A DNA stretch of 64,000 nucleotides from NCEH01 sp002257205 (GCF_043195105.1 NZ_JBAFWO010000009.1); one strand, 5' to 3'; counted from the stretch's first letter, positions 15,897-24,818 are shown. The notes: generated from the sequence alone by a model not told the origin. Made by a program: numbers and translations.

Positions 15897-16577
15897 ATGA
15901 CCAACAGGCGTGAGACGAATGCTCAGCATTCGGGCAGTGATCCGGAAGGAGAGGACGCCGCAAAACCAGCGGACGCGGCTGTACGACGAGCGCTTGTCGA
16001 GGCACGCGAGGAGTTTCTGGTCTTTTTGCATCATCGGGTGGGCAGCCGGGACGAGGCTGAAGAGTTGTTGCAGCAGTTCTCGCTCCGGGCGATCGAGCGC
16101 GCCTGGCAATTGCGGGACGTCCGCACGGTCCGCGGTTGGCTCGGGCGCATACTGGCGACGACACTCGTCGATCACCAGCGACGCGCCATCAGGCGGCGTC
16201 GCCGGGAGGTCGACATGGAGCAGTCGGACGTCGAGAACCTGGCGATCGAGCCGGATCGAGAAACCGATGAGGCCGTCTGCAGCTGCCTCCATAAATTGCT
16301 GCCGACGCTCAAGCCCGAATATGCCGATGTCGTCTGGCGCTCCGACATTCTTGGCGAGCCGCGGGATCGGATCGCCGCGAGCCTCGGCACCACGCTCAAC
16401 AACATCGCGGTCCGGCTTCACCGCGGGCGCCAGGCGCTCCGCAAGAGGCTCGAGGAAATGTGCCTGACATGTCCGGTCCACGGCTTCCTCGATTGCCGGT
16501 GCGATGAGGCCGAGCGCATTCGCCGGCGAGCTCGGGGCCTCGCTGACGAGACCGAGACGCCGCCTGAGAACGGATAA
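15897..16577 (+). CDS. ECF-type sigma factor with Cys-rich tail
   Basis: 226 residues. Region 2 (LVEAREEFLVFLHHRVGSRD through RTVRGWLGRILATTLVDHQR) and region 4 (LKPEYADVVWRSDILGEPRD, NIAVRLHRGRQALRKRLEE) are complete. The tail carries CLTCPVHGFLDCRCDEAE, a likely zinc-binding C-terminal extension seen in some ECF groups. No anti-sigma gene is adjacent: phaB follows five bases after the stop, so the sigma factor may be translated with the PHB genes. An FNR-type box lies upstream. The start at 15897 lacks a strong ribosome site; in-frame alternatives are not better. Confidence 0.88.
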   Translation: MTNRRETNAQHSGSDPEGEDAAKPADAAVRRALVEAREEFLVFLHHRVGSRDEAEELLQQFSLRAIERAWQLRDVRTVRGWLGRILATTLVDHQRRAIRRRRREVDMEQSDVENLAIEPDRETDEAVCSCLHKLLPTLKPEYADVVWRSDILGEPRDRIAASLGTTLNNIAVRLHRGRQALRKRLEEMCLTCPVHGFLDCRCDEAERIRRRARGLADETETPPENG

Positions 16578-16581
16578 CACA

Positions 16582-17325
16582 ATGAATGCAGATGACCTCA
16601 CCAAGCGCGTGGCGATCATCACCGGCGGAACGCGAGGGATCGGCGCCGCGATTGCGCGTCGCTTCAAGAATGCGGGATACGCGGTTGCGGCCGTCTACCA
16701 CGGAAACGCGACAGCGGCCGACGCGTTCTCGGGCGATACCGGTATCCCAGTCTACAAATGGGATGTTGCCGATTTTGACGCCTGCCAGGATGGCGTGGCC
16801 AGCGTGGCGAACGACCTCGGCGGACCGGTTGAGATCCTCGTCAACAATGCGGGCATCACCCGCGATGCCATGCTGCACAAGATGACATCTGCCCAGTGGG
16901 GCGAGGTCATCGCGACCGACCTCACCTCCTGCTTCAACATGTGCCGAGCAGTCATCGGCGCCATGCGTGATCACGGCTTCGGCCGGATCGTCAATATTTC
17001 CTCGATCAACGGTCAGAAGGGGCAGCTTGGTCAGACCAACTATGCAGCCGCGAAGGCTGGCATCCTTGGTTTCACCAAAGCGCTCGCGCTCGAGACGGCG
17101 TCGAGGGGCATCACCGTGAACGCGGTCGCGCCCGGCTACATCGCGACGGACATGGTCGGTGCCATGTCTGAAGATGTTCTCGCAAGGATCGAGGGGCAAA
17201 TCCCTGTCGGGCGGCTGGGCAATGCCGACGAGGTCGCACGCATCGTCCAGTTCCTGGTGAGCGAGGATGCGACGTTCATCACCGGCTCAACGGTCACCGC
17301 CAATGGCGGCCAGTACATGGCATAG
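16582..17325 (+). CDS. phaB: Acetoacetyl-CoA reductase
   Basis: 247 residues; the ATG at 16582 follows the sigma-factor stop. Short-chain dehydrogenase with cofactor motif GGTRGIG near 17-23, NNAG, the catalytic Ser in NISSINGQKG and the YxxxK pair in TNYAAAKAG. The PhaB-specific ending (ITGSTVTANGGQYMA) is present. It reduces acetoacetyl-CoA to 3-hydroxybutyryl-CoA with NADPH for PHB synthesis. It is followed 33 bases later by the thiolase. Confidence 0.93.
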   Translation: MNADDLTKRVAIITGGTRGIGAAIARRFKNAGYAVAAVYHGNATAADAFSGDTGIPVYKWDVADFDACQDGVASVANDLGGPVEILVNNAGITRDAMLHKMTSAQWGEVIATDLTSCFNMCRAVIGAMRDHGFGRIVNISSINGQKGQLGQTNYAAAKAGILGFTKALALETASRGITVNAVAPGYIATDMVGAMSEDVLARIEGQIPVGRLGNADEVARIVQFLVSEDATFITGSTVTANGGQYMA

Positions 17326-17358
17326 GGGCACCCCCCGGGAAATCGAAAGGACATCCAC

Positions 17359-18546
17359 ATGGCACAGTCGAACGTCGTGCTCTGCACCCCGGTGCGGACA
17401 GCCATCGGCACGTATGGCGGAACGCTGAAAGACATAGGCGCCCCCGAGCTCGGGGCCGCCGTGATCAAGGAAATATTGATCCGCGCGAAGATCGCAGACG
17501 GTGCGATCGGCGCCGTGGTGATGGGGCAGGTCGTCCAGGCCGGCGCCAAGATGAACCCGGCGCGGCAGGCGGCGATCAAGGCCGGCGTTCCGGCCGGCGT
17601 TCCGGCGATGACCATCAACCGGGTGTGTGGTTCGGGTGCGCAGGCGATCGCGACCGCCGCGCAGGAGATCATGCTCGGCCTCGCCGAGAGCGCCATCGCC
17701 GGCGGCATGGAGAACATGGACCAATCGCCCTACCTGATGTCGGGCGGACGGTGGGGCTACCGCATGGGCGATGCCCAGATCTACGACAGCATGCTGCGCG
17801 ATGGCCTCAACGATGCCTTTTCCGATCACCACTCGGGCTTGGTGACCGAGGACCTCGTCAGCAAGTTTCAGGTGACGCGCGAGGCGCAGGACCGCTGGGC
17901 GGAGCGGACGCAGCGGCGCTTTGGCGCGGCGCAGGCGGCCGGCAAGTTCAATGCCGAGATCGCGCCGATCGAAATCCCCGGTCGCAAGGGGCCGACGATC
18001 TTCGACAAGGATGAGCACAACCGCCCGGACGCAACGCTGGAGTCGCTGGCCAAGCTGAAGCCGGCTTTCCGCAAGGATGGAACCATTACCGCCGGCAATG
18101 CACCGGGCCTCAACAGCGGCGCCGCGGGCATGATCGTTGCGGATGCCCGCTGGGCCGAGAAGCACGGCCTGACGCCGATGGCTCGTCTTGTGGCCTTCGG
18201 GGTCGGCGCGGTCGAACCCGGCCTGTTCGGTCTCGGGCCGGTTCCCGCGGTTCGGCAGGCCTTGGATCGCGCTGGCTGGACGCTCGGCGACGTCGAGCGC
18301 GTGGAAATCAACGAGGCCTTCGCGGCGATCGTCTTGGCGCTCATCGGAGAGCTCGGGCTCCCGGAGGACATCGTCAATGTCGAGGGCGGCGCCATCGCAC
18401 ATGGCCATCCGATCGGTGCGACAGGAGCCGTGCTGACGACCCGCCTCCTTCACGCGATGCACCGGGACGGTCTCCGCCGCGGATTGGTGACACTGTGCAT
18501 CGGCGGCGGTCAGGGGGTCGCTTTGGCGCTTGAGGCTCTCCACTGA
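17359..18546 (+). CDS. phaA: Acetyl-CoA acetyltransferase (beta-ketothiolase)
   Basis: 395 residues, the normal length. The acylated cysteine is in INRVCGSGAQA (Cys90). The other catalytic residues are in GHPIGATGAV (His) and LCIGGGQG (Cys). The enzyme condenses two acetyl-CoA to acetoacetyl-CoA, the first step of PHB synthesis. A ribosome site (GAAAGGA) precedes the ATG. Gene order sigma-phaB-phaA-phasin-DUF3141 suggests one transcription unit. Confidence 0.94.
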   Translation: MAQSNVVLCTPVRTAIGTYGGTLKDIGAPELGAAVIKEILIRAKIADGAIGAVVMGQVVQAGAKMNPARQAAIKAGVPAGVPAMTINRVCGSGAQAIATAAQEIMLGLAESAIAGGMENMDQSPYLMSGGRWGYRMGDAQIYDSMLRDGLNDAFSDHHSGLVTEDLVSKFQVTREAQDRWAERTQRRFGAAQAAGKFNAEIAPIEIPGRKGPTIFDKDEHNRPDATLESLAKLKPAFRKDGTITAGNAPGLNSGAAGMIVADARWAEKHGLTPMARLVAFGVGAVEPGLFGLGPVPAVRQALDRAGWTLGDVERVEINEAFAAIVLALIGELGLPEDIVNVEGGAIAHGHPIGATGAVLTTRLLHAMHRDGLRRGLVTLCIGGGQGVALALEALH

Positions 18547-18630
18547 CCGCGAGAGCGTAAAAAGCGACCCATCGCAGCAAATCGAATGTCGCGTTCCTGA
18601 AACTGCAACCAAACAATCAAGGAGAGAACA

Positions 18631-19068
18631 ATGGCCACGAAGAATGAGGCGCCAGTTGGTTTCGATCGCATGAACGCTGTATTCGCATGGTGGGGACTGT
18701 CGGGCGCCGACAGTACCGGCAAGCTCGACGGCCAGTTCAAGCGGTTCCAGGCCTTCACGTCCGATCTGCAGAAGGCCTATGGCGAGACATACAGCGCTCA
18801 GATGAGCACTCTCCTTGGCGCCAATGAGCGGATCGGACGCTCGCTTCTGGAATTCGTGCAGTGCCGGCGACCGCAGGATGTGATCGCGGGAGAATCGAGC
18901 GTCATGGCGGCCATCCTGGAAGAGACGTCGTTGCAGACGAAGACTTGGCTCGATCTCTCGCAGAAGGTCCAAGACTACTGTGCGACCATGGCACGGGAGA
19001 CCGCAGGCGAAATCCGTCAGCAGGCAAATGGAACCCCTGACACCGGAAGCAGCGTCAAGGCATCGTAG
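18631..19068 (+). CDS. Phasin-like PHB granule protein
   Basis: 145 residues, ribosome site AAGGAGAG. Predicted almost entirely helical and amphipathic, with a hydrophobic N-terminal patch (FDRMNAVFAWWGLSG) and a central segment (LLGANERIGRSLLEFVQCRRPQDVIAGESSVM in two parts) resembling phasin-family proteins that coat PHB granules. Its place between phaA and the synthase-like DUF3141 gene supports this. Assignment rests on pattern and context, not on a diagnostic motif. Confidence 0.78.
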   Translation: MATKNEAPVGFDRMNAVFAWWGLSGADSTGKLDGQFKRFQAFTSDLQKAYGETYSAQMSTLLGANERIGRSLLEFVQCRRPQDVIAGESSVMAAILEETSLQTKTWLDLSQKVQDYCATMARETAGEIRQQANGTPDTGSSVKAS

Positions 19069-19195
19069 CCGCATATAGTGTTGACGAGCGTCCCGCGGGG
19101 TCTTGCCGAGACCGTGGCGTGCGGCTGGCACGGCAGCCGGATTTCTGGCCGCTGTTCAACTTCCTCGCCCTTAAGATCAGATGATGGAGATGGTG

Positions 19196-21016
19196 ATGCC
19201 CGAAGCAAGATCGGATTCCGCGCTGGTTGACCAGCCGAAGGCGTCGCCGGGTCGGCAATTGGCTGCTCGGCGGGATATCGTAGCGGCGGCTACGGTGAAA
19301 AGCCTGGAACCGGCCGTCGCGGCGAATCCAGTCGGACTGCCGATCAACATCGGTGATCCCTTGGCCTATCAGAGGGATGTCTTCGAACGGTCGATTCTGT
19401 TTTGGGACACGCTGCGCCAGCGTGCCAACAACATGATCGCCCATGAGCGCGCCGGCAAGCCGCCGCTTCTCGACTTCGACTATGAGACGCTGGTCGATGC
19501 CCGCCGTTTCGAACGACCTGTCAACTACGCCCTCCTGCGGATCACCCGGATCGGGGACGATTGCATCGAGGATTGTATCGATCCGGCGAAGCCACCCGTC
19601 GTCATCCTCGACCCTCGAGCCGGCCATGGGCCCGGCATCGGCGGCTTCAAGCGCGACTCCGAGGTTGGGATCGCCATGCACGAGGGCTATCCGGTCTATT
19701 TCGTTTCCTTCTTTCCGGAACCCTGCGTGGGCCAGACCCTGGCGGATGTGCTGCATGCGCTCGGACGCTTCGTCGAGGACGTGGTCAAACGTCACCCCGG
19801 CAAGCCTCCGGTGCTCTATGGCAACTGTCAGGCCGGCTGGGCGATCACCCTGCTCTCCGCGGATTGCGAAGGCTTGGTCGGCCCCGCCGTGCTCAACGGC
19901 TCTCCGCTCTCCTATTGGGCGGGAGAATCGGGCGTCAATCCGATGCGGATCGCGGGCGGGCTGCTCGGCGGCGTCTGGGCCACCCACCTTCTCGCCGATC
20001 TCAACGACGGCCGCCTGGACGGTGCGTGGCTCGCCTTCAATTTCGAAAACCTTCAGCCCGAAGCCGTCTGGGAGAAATATGCCAACCTGTTCACGCATGT
20101 CGACACGGAACGGGAGCGCTTCCTCGAGTTCGAGCGGTGGTGGAATGGCTTCTATTTCCTCAGCCGGGAAGAGATCGTCGCCATCGTCGAGAACCTCTTC
20201 ATCGGCAATCGCCTCGAGGAGGGCAAGATGCGGATCTGCGAGGGTTGCGTCGCCGACCTTCGGCGTATTCGCAATCCGCTGGTGATCTTCGCGTCCTACG
20301 GCGACAACATCACCCCGCCGCACCAGGCGCTCGGCTGGATCCCGGTGGTGTACAAGGATACGAGCGATCTCAAGGCCGCCGGTCAGCGCATTGTCTACCT
20401 GACGAACCCCCATGCGGGCCATCTCGGCATTTTCGTGTCAGCCAAGGTGGCGCGGTTCGAACATCGCGCGATCCTCGAAAGCCTCGGCGAAATCGAGACC
20501 CTCGCCCCCGGCCTCTACGAGATGAAGATCGACAATCCGACCGGCAATCCCGACTGCGATAAGCCGGAATACTCGGTCCGGTTCGAAGAGCGGCGTGTCG
20601 AGGATCTTCGGTTCGCGACGCCGCGCGCGGAGTTCGAGCAGGTTCGCCATCTTTCAGAGGTGAACGAGCAATTCTACAAGGCCATGGTCAGCCCCTTCGT
20701 TCGCGCGCTCTCCAATCCCTGGACTGCGGCGACGCTCGAATGGCTCCATCCGATGCGCACGAGCCGCTACCTGCTGTCGGAATCCTTCAGTCCGTGGATG
20801 CGTGGCGTCGCTGCGCTCGCGCGTCTGATCGAGCAGCGCCGCCAGCCGCTGCCGGAGGACGATGCCAATCTCCGTCGTGAGCGGGAGGCGATTGACCGTG
20901 TCTCCGAGGTGATCGAAAACGGCCGCAGGCAGCGCGACGCGACGGAGGAACGGGTCTTCCAGGCGCTTTACGATGTTCCCGCCTCGGCTCGGCCAGCAGC
21001 GCCACCGGCCGTATAG
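19196..21016 (+). CDS. DUF3141 alpha/beta-hydrolase, PHA-synthase-like
   Basis: About 606 residues from the ATG at 19196, which has GGAG seven bases away; earlier ATGs at 19181, 19184 and 19190 lack one. The core is an alpha/beta hydrolase related to PhaC: nucleophile elbow GNCQAGW (Cys near 210), acid in SYGDNITPP and His in PHAGHLG. A Cys nucleophile is the hallmark of PHA synthases. DUF3141 proteins accompany phosphotransacetylase, phasin and PHB genes in Hyphomicrobiales. It likely polymerises or handles 3-hydroxybutyryl-CoA. The C-terminal 150 residues are helical and charged. Confidence 0.85.
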   Translation: MPEARSDSALVDQPKASPGRQLAARRDIVAAATVKSLEPAVAANPVGLPINIGDPLAYQRDVFERSILFWDTLRQRANNMIAHERAGKPPLLDFDYETLVDARRFERPVNYALLRITRIGDDCIEDCIDPAKPPVVILDPRAGHGPGIGGFKRDSEVGIAMHEGYPVYFVSFFPEPCVGQTLADVLHALGRFVEDVVKRHPGKPPVLYGNCQAGWAITLLSADCEGLVGPAVLNGSPLSYWAGESGVNPMRIAGGLLGGVWATHLLADLNDGRLDGAWLAFNFENLQPEAVWEKYANLFTHVDTERERFLEFERWWNGFYFLSREEIVAIVENLFIGNRLEEGKMRICEGCVADLRRIRNPLVIFASYGDNITPPHQALGWIPVVYKDTSDLKAAGQRIVYLTNPHAGHLGIFVSAKVARFEHRAILESLGEIETLAPGLYEMKIDNPTGNPDCDKPEYSVRFEERRVEDLRFATPRAEFEQVRHLSEVNEQFYKAMVSPFVRALSNPWTAATLEWLHPMRTSRYLLSESFSPWMRGVAALARLIEQRRQPLPEDDANLRREREAIDRVSEVIENGRRQRDATEERVFQALYDVPASARPAAPPAV

Positions 21017-21423
21017 GCTTGACACCGTCGTCGTTCGCCATGGCAAGCCGGTGCAATTGAACGTTTCCGCGGGAGGAGACGGCGCTCTGTTCCGAGAAGG
21101 TCGCTTTCGCTGACTCAATAAGCGCGCGGACCTGTCGGCCGGACAGACGGTTCGGGTGGAGACCATGCCAGACAAGCCCGGCAAATTCGGCTTCGGCTGC
21201 CAGATGGGGATATTCACGGACAGGCTTGTCGTGGAGTGAGATCGCATCTTTGGGCGCAGACGCGACCCGTGACGCCGCAACGCAAAGGGGCCGCTGGTGA
21301 CGGAAGATCAGCGGTTGTCTTTGCGCAACAATGGAGCCGAAGGAGCATGACGCGGCAGCTCGCAACAAGGCTGGATCGGACATTCCGCCCGCTCCATCCC
21401 ATATTGTCCCGGTCGATCGTCCA
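21017..21423. other. Intergenic stretch, possible gene remnant
   Basis: 407 bases between DUF3141 and the convergent regulator. Minus-strand frames read EFAGLVWHGLHPNRLSGRQV, which looks protein-like, but they run on into the antisense of DUF3141 and lack a start with ribosome site. No intact gene is supported; a decayed fragment is possible. Confidence 0.35.
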
Positions 21424-22185
21424 TCAGCGGATCCAGGACATCACGAGCTGAGGGTCAAGACCTGCGACGTCGACGAGTTTGTCCGGATCGAGGATCCGGA
21501 GCCGTCGATAATGGAATTCCAGGATCCTATCCTTTCGCAGATCCCTTAGCACCCGGTTGACATGAACGAAGGTCAGACCCGTCGCATCTCCGATATCTTC
21601 TTGGGTCAGCGGAAGATGCATCTCCTCGATATGACTGCCCGGCCATTGCGCGCGGTAGCGGACGAACAGCTTGAGCAGCAGGTGGGCAACGCGCTCACGG
21701 GCTGAATGCCGCCCAATGCTGGTAAGACGGTCATAAGCCAGGGTGCAATCGCGCGCGATCAGCCAGGCAAGCCGCAGACCGAACTCCGGCTGCTGTTTGA
21801 CGATCGGTGGAAGCGCCTTGCGCGGAATTGTGCTGACGACGATATCCGTCAAGGCTTGCGCGCCAAATGTCATCATCGCGCCGCCGCCGGGATGGAATCC
21901 AAGCACGGCGCCCGGCAATGCGAAGTGCAAAATCTGCCGTCGCCCATCTTCCAATAAATTATAGAGAATGACCCAACCTTCAAGGAGATTGTAGATCGAA
22001 TCGCACGGCTCACCGAGGCTGAAGAGATCCTGGCCGGCCTTGAATTCCCGATCAGCAGATTTGTAACTCGCGATCACACAGGGCGATCCCGGCTGGCAAT
22101 CGCCGCACAAACCCCGGTTAGCCCGCGCGAAGCAAGCCTCACAGCCCGGGGGTTGCTTCGTCGTGCCATTCCCAGGCATCGGCAT
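21424..22185 (-). CDS. Crp/Fnr-family regulator
   Basis: 253 residues from the ATG at 22185 (GGAAAGGA upstream); the frame is open 270 bases further 5', but that part has no domain. The N-terminus holds a Cys cluster (CEACFARANRGLCGDCQPG and a following SPC), the type of iron-sulfur ligand region seen in FNR proteins. A cyclic-nucleotide-like beta barrel follows (FSLGEPCDSIYNLLEGWV), then the Crp helix-turn-helix (LTQEDIGDATGLTFVHVNRV). It probably senses oxygen or redox state and binds TTGAT-N4-ATCAA sites, several of which lie within 8 kb. Confidence 0.88.
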   Translation of the reverse strand: MPMPGNGTTKQPPGCEACFARANRGLCGDCQPGSPCVIASYKSADREFKAGQDLFSLGEPCDSIYNLLEGWVILYNLLEDGRRQILHFALPGAVLGFHPGGGAMMTFGAQALTDIVVSTIPRKALPPIVKQQPEFGLRLAWLIARDCTLAYDRLTSIGRHSARERVAHLLLKLFVRYRAQWPGSHIEEMHLPLTQEDIGDATGLTFVHVNRVLRDLRKDRILEFHYRRLRILDPDKLVDVAGLDPQLVMSWIR

Positions 22186-22527
22186 ACGGGCGTTCCTTTC
22201 CGCATCACTGATCGTGTTTGCGGTTCCCCAAGGAACTGGGGACCGGACCACCCCGGGTTGCAGACCGTCGTATCGGCCATGGGCGTGATCCCGCGACGCT
22301 CGGATAGTGCTCTCCAAATAAGACGCTTGGCTCGGAGTCATATTACAGTCCTCGATCTGGTCGGTTTCACCTGGAAGGTTGAATCCATCTGACCAGGTCG
22401 CCCGGCTCGGCCGGCCGCTTTGGCGGCGCGACGCCAGCGGGAATGGAACAATCAAGCCACGCTCCCGATCCGCGCAGGGCGTGGACCGTTGGCAGCTAGA
22501 TCGCGCTCCGCTGGGCCGATCGACCCG

Positions 22528-22893
22528 CTAGGTCGAGCGCCGAGGAACTGGGGGGTCGAGTCCGGGGATGACCGAGCCTGGGTCGGCTTCTTCGGACCCC
22601 ATCCCTACTGAAGAGCGCTCGAAGGCATGGGCCGCGAGGCTGCTAGGGAGGGGCGCCAAGCTCGTTGAGCAGGTGGCCGGGCAGGAGCAGGTACTCATCG
22701 GACAGCAGGGCTTGTCCGAATTTGGACACTCCGGGCAGTCGTCGCATTCGTCACTGTGGGGCCCAAGGCCAGAAGCGCTCACAACCACCATGGTCGCATC
22801 AGCAGTGATCGCTACTGTCCCGGCCATACTCCGCCCGCTCAGCGTCATGATGATCGCTGTGGCGAAGATCAGTATGGCGAGGAACCGCAGCAT
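22528..22893 (-). CDS. Small exported Cys-rich protein, unknown
   Basis: 121 residues from the ATG at 22893 (MLRFLAILIF), which gives a clean signal peptide; an upstream start at 22932 adds 13 residues. The mature part has a dense Cys cluster: CDDCPEC, then KPCCPMSTCSCPATC. This is suited to metal binding or disulfides. No family recognised. A perfect FNR-type box lies 100 bases upstream, so it may be induced at low oxygen. Confidence 0.6.
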   Translation of the reverse strand: MLRFLAILIFATAIIMTLSGRSMAGTVAITADATMVVVSASGLGPHSDECDDCPECPNSDKPCCPMSTCSCPATCSTSLAPLPSSLAAHAFERSSVGMGSEEADPGSVIPGLDPPVPRRST

Positions 22894-22992
22894 CCGCCTC
22901 TTTCCAAGAAGGCCAGAACCGGAGGCTATCACACCGCCCCGCAGCTACCAATTTGCCCGGCGGAAACCTATACGGGGAAAGGCCCGGCGAGA

Positions 22993-23006
22993 TTGATTGA
23001 AATCAA
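22993..23006. promoter_or_regulatory. FNR/FixK box, perfect consensus
   Basis: TTGAT-TGAA-ATCAA matches the Crp/Fnr oxygen-regulator consensus at every fixed base. It sits between the minus-strand Cys-rich gene (start 22893) and the plus-strand NifX-like gene (start 23193), so it could serve either direction. Confidence 0.7.
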
Positions 23007-23192
23007 ATGCCGGGCGGGGCGCATCAACCGCCCGGAAACCTGCGCGCGGGGCAACTCTGCGGCCGCCCGTCGGATGCTCGGCAGATGATGTCATGCCGCG
23101 CTGCCCGCGCGAATGTTTGATCGAGTTTAAAGTCCGATATGTTAGCCGGTCCCATAATTGCCCGACTCTGCTGGTGTTCAAACGAGGAACCG

Positions 23193-23540
23193 ATGGCTAG
23201 GTCCGCCTGCGTACCACCCCCGCCGGCAAATCGCATTGCGATCATCGTGATGAAATCCGACGCGGGCCCAGCACTCTGCCCCTTCTTCGGCAAGTGCGAT
23301 GGAATATGGATCGTCGATACCGCCACGGGCGCGACAGAATTCCGCGCCAACCCGCAGCGCACGTCCGCAGCGGTATGCGATCTCATTGTCGCAGCCAGAC
23401 CAGGTCGCTTGATCTGCGGCTTTATCGGCGAGCCAGAGAAACTGAGACTTTGTGCTGCTGGGATCGACGTGAGGCTCGGCTCGTGCGTGAGGACGATCCA
23501 GGAACTCGTGGCCTGCTTTTCCGCTCTCGTTGCAGCATGA
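23193..23540 (+). CDS. NifX/NifB-C-like (dinitrogenase FeMo-cofactor domain) protein
   Basis: 115 residues from the ATG at 23193, with GAGGA just upstream; a start at 23139 is less likely. The sequence follows the FeMo-cofactor-binding domain pattern: IIVMKSDAGPALCPFFGKCDGIWIVD, in two parts, then a segment ending LICGFIGEPEKLRLCAAGIDV and a final helix. Several Cys replace the usual His ligands. No nif genes are present, so a role in iron-sulfur or metal cofactor handling is more likely than nitrogen fixation. It lies downstream of a perfect FNR box and a weaker one at 23117-23130. Confidence 0.65.
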   Translation: MARSACVPPPPANRIAIIVMKSDAGPALCPFFGKCDGIWIVDTATGATEFRANPQRTSAAVCDLIVAARPGRLICGFIGEPEKLRLCAAGIDVRLGSCVRTIQELVACFSALVAA

Positions 23541-23614
23541 CGCCGGCTGCCACGGGCCGGGGCAGGCGAGGCATCTGATCGGTCCTGCTGCATCGATCCA
23601 CACCCGGCGGATGT

Positions 23615-23628
23615 TTAACCGGGATCAA
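23615..23628. promoter_or_regulatory. Candidate FNR/FixK-type box
   Basis: TTAAC-CGGG-ATCAA; read on the other strand it is TTGAT-CCCG-GTTAA, the same variant as the site at 15785-15798. It lies 150 bases upstream of the DUF2933 gene. Confidence 0.45.
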
Positions 23629-23779
23629 AGATTCAGAACAGATGGCCGGCCATGGTTCGAGCGCTGTCGTGTCGCTCGGAGGATGGCGTCTGGCCGATGC
23701 AAGCCTGCATCGTCTAGCGACCTCTGGACGGTTGCAGGGCGTGCCGGTGCGTCCTGGTCTGACGTGGGTGGAGTTTCCA

Positions 23780-24052
23780 ATGGAACACGGCGGTCATGGT
23801 GGTGAGGGTGGCTTCTTTCGCTCCCGCGCAAATTGGGTCCTGATCGGTTTTCTCGCGATCGGCGGCTTCTATCTTCTGACCGAGCATCGCGCGCATCTCA
23901 TCCCGTATTTGGGGTATTGGCCGTTCCTGCTGATCCTCGCCTGCCCGTTGATGCATGTTTTCATGCATGGCGGCCACGGCGGACGGGGAGGAAGCAACGA
24001 CAGCGGCAGCGGATCGGCGGATGCCGGCCAGAACCAGCCTCACAAACATTGA
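23780..24052 (+). CDS. DUF2933 small membrane protein
   Basis: 90 residues from the ATG at 23780; the longer open frame upstream has no support. Pattern: His/Gly-rich N-terminus (MEHGGHGGEGG), two membrane helices separated by YLGYW, and a His/Gly-rich C-terminus (MHGGHGGRGG, ending in QPHKH). This matches DUF2933, a family found with copper and other metal resistance genes. The three genes that follow form a plus-strand run with it. Likely metal-related; no reaction is known. Confidence 0.8.
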   Translation: MEHGGHGGEGGFFRSRANWVLIGFLAIGGFYLLTEHRAHLIPYLGYWPFLLILACPLMHVFMHGGHGGRGGSNDSGSGSADAGQNQPHKH

Positions 24053-24080
24053 GCCGCGATCAACGGTCCGGAGGTCGACC

Positions 24081-24743
24081 ATGCACGACGATGTTCCTGC
24101 CTATGGCCTCTGGTCACTGGTGATTATCAATTCGGCGATCTTCATCTTCTTCGCCTTCAGTTTTTTCAAGCCGCAGACAAAGCGCGACTGGCGGTCCTTC
24201 GGCGCCTTCAGCGCCTTTCTGGTCGCGCTGTTCACCGAGATGTATGGGTTCCCGCTGACGATCTATCTGCTCTCCGGCTGGCTACAGAGCCGCTTTCCAG
24301 GCGTCGATTGGTTCTCCCATGACGCCGGGCATCTTCTCGAGGAGATGTTCGGCTGGAGAGCCAATCCGCATTTCGGGCCATTTCACCTCCTGAGCTTCGT
24401 TTTCATCGGTGGCGGCTTTATCCTGATCTCGGCCGGCTGGAAGGTGCTCTACGAAGCACAGCGTCATAGAACGCTCGCCACCACCGGCGTCTACGCTTAT
24501 GTGCGGCATCCGCAATATGTCGGCTTCGTGCTGGTGATGTTCGGCTTCCTGCTGCAATGGCCGACCTTGCTGACCCTCGCGATGTTCCCGGTGCTGGTGT
24601 TCATGTACGTGCGTCTTGCCCGCGCCGAAGAACGCGAGTCTTTGGCGGAATTTGGCTCTGACTATGAACGCTATATGCGAGACGTGCCGGGCTTCATTCC
24701 ACGGCTCGGCGGCCCGAAAAGTAGCCACGCCGGCCAAGGTTGA
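24081..24743 (+). CDS. Isoprenylcysteine carboxyl methyltransferase-like membrane protein
   Basis: 220 residues, ribosome site GGAGGT. Several membrane helices; the C-terminal half has the family signature TTGVYAYVRHPQYVGFVLVM and the RAEERESLAEFGSDYERYM motif that binds S-adenosylmethionine and the head group. Bacterial members (ICMT/PEMT family) are often next to copper or mercury genes and their substrates are mostly unknown. It follows DUF2933 by 28 bases, suggesting an operon. Confidence 0.85.
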   Translation: MHDDVPAYGLWSLVIINSAIFIFFAFSFFKPQTKRDWRSFGAFSAFLVALFTEMYGFPLTIYLLSGWLQSRFPGVDWFSHDAGHLLEEMFGWRANPHFGPFHLLSFVFIGGGFILISAGWKVLYEAQRHRTLATTGVYAYVRHPQYVGFVLVMFGFLLQWPTLLTLAMFPVLVFMYVRLARAEERESLAEFGSDYERYMRDVPGFIPRLGGPKSSHAGQG

Positions 24744-24818
24744 ACAGCGAGTTTCGGGCCTCGCCGTAGCAGGCTCCGCCCTGTCATGACAACTCACAAC
24801 GCGAAGGAATCGGCTCCG

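Noticed and set aside
17287..19131. 614-residue open frame on the minus strand
   Set aside because: Antisense of phaA and the phasin-like gene; no motif found.
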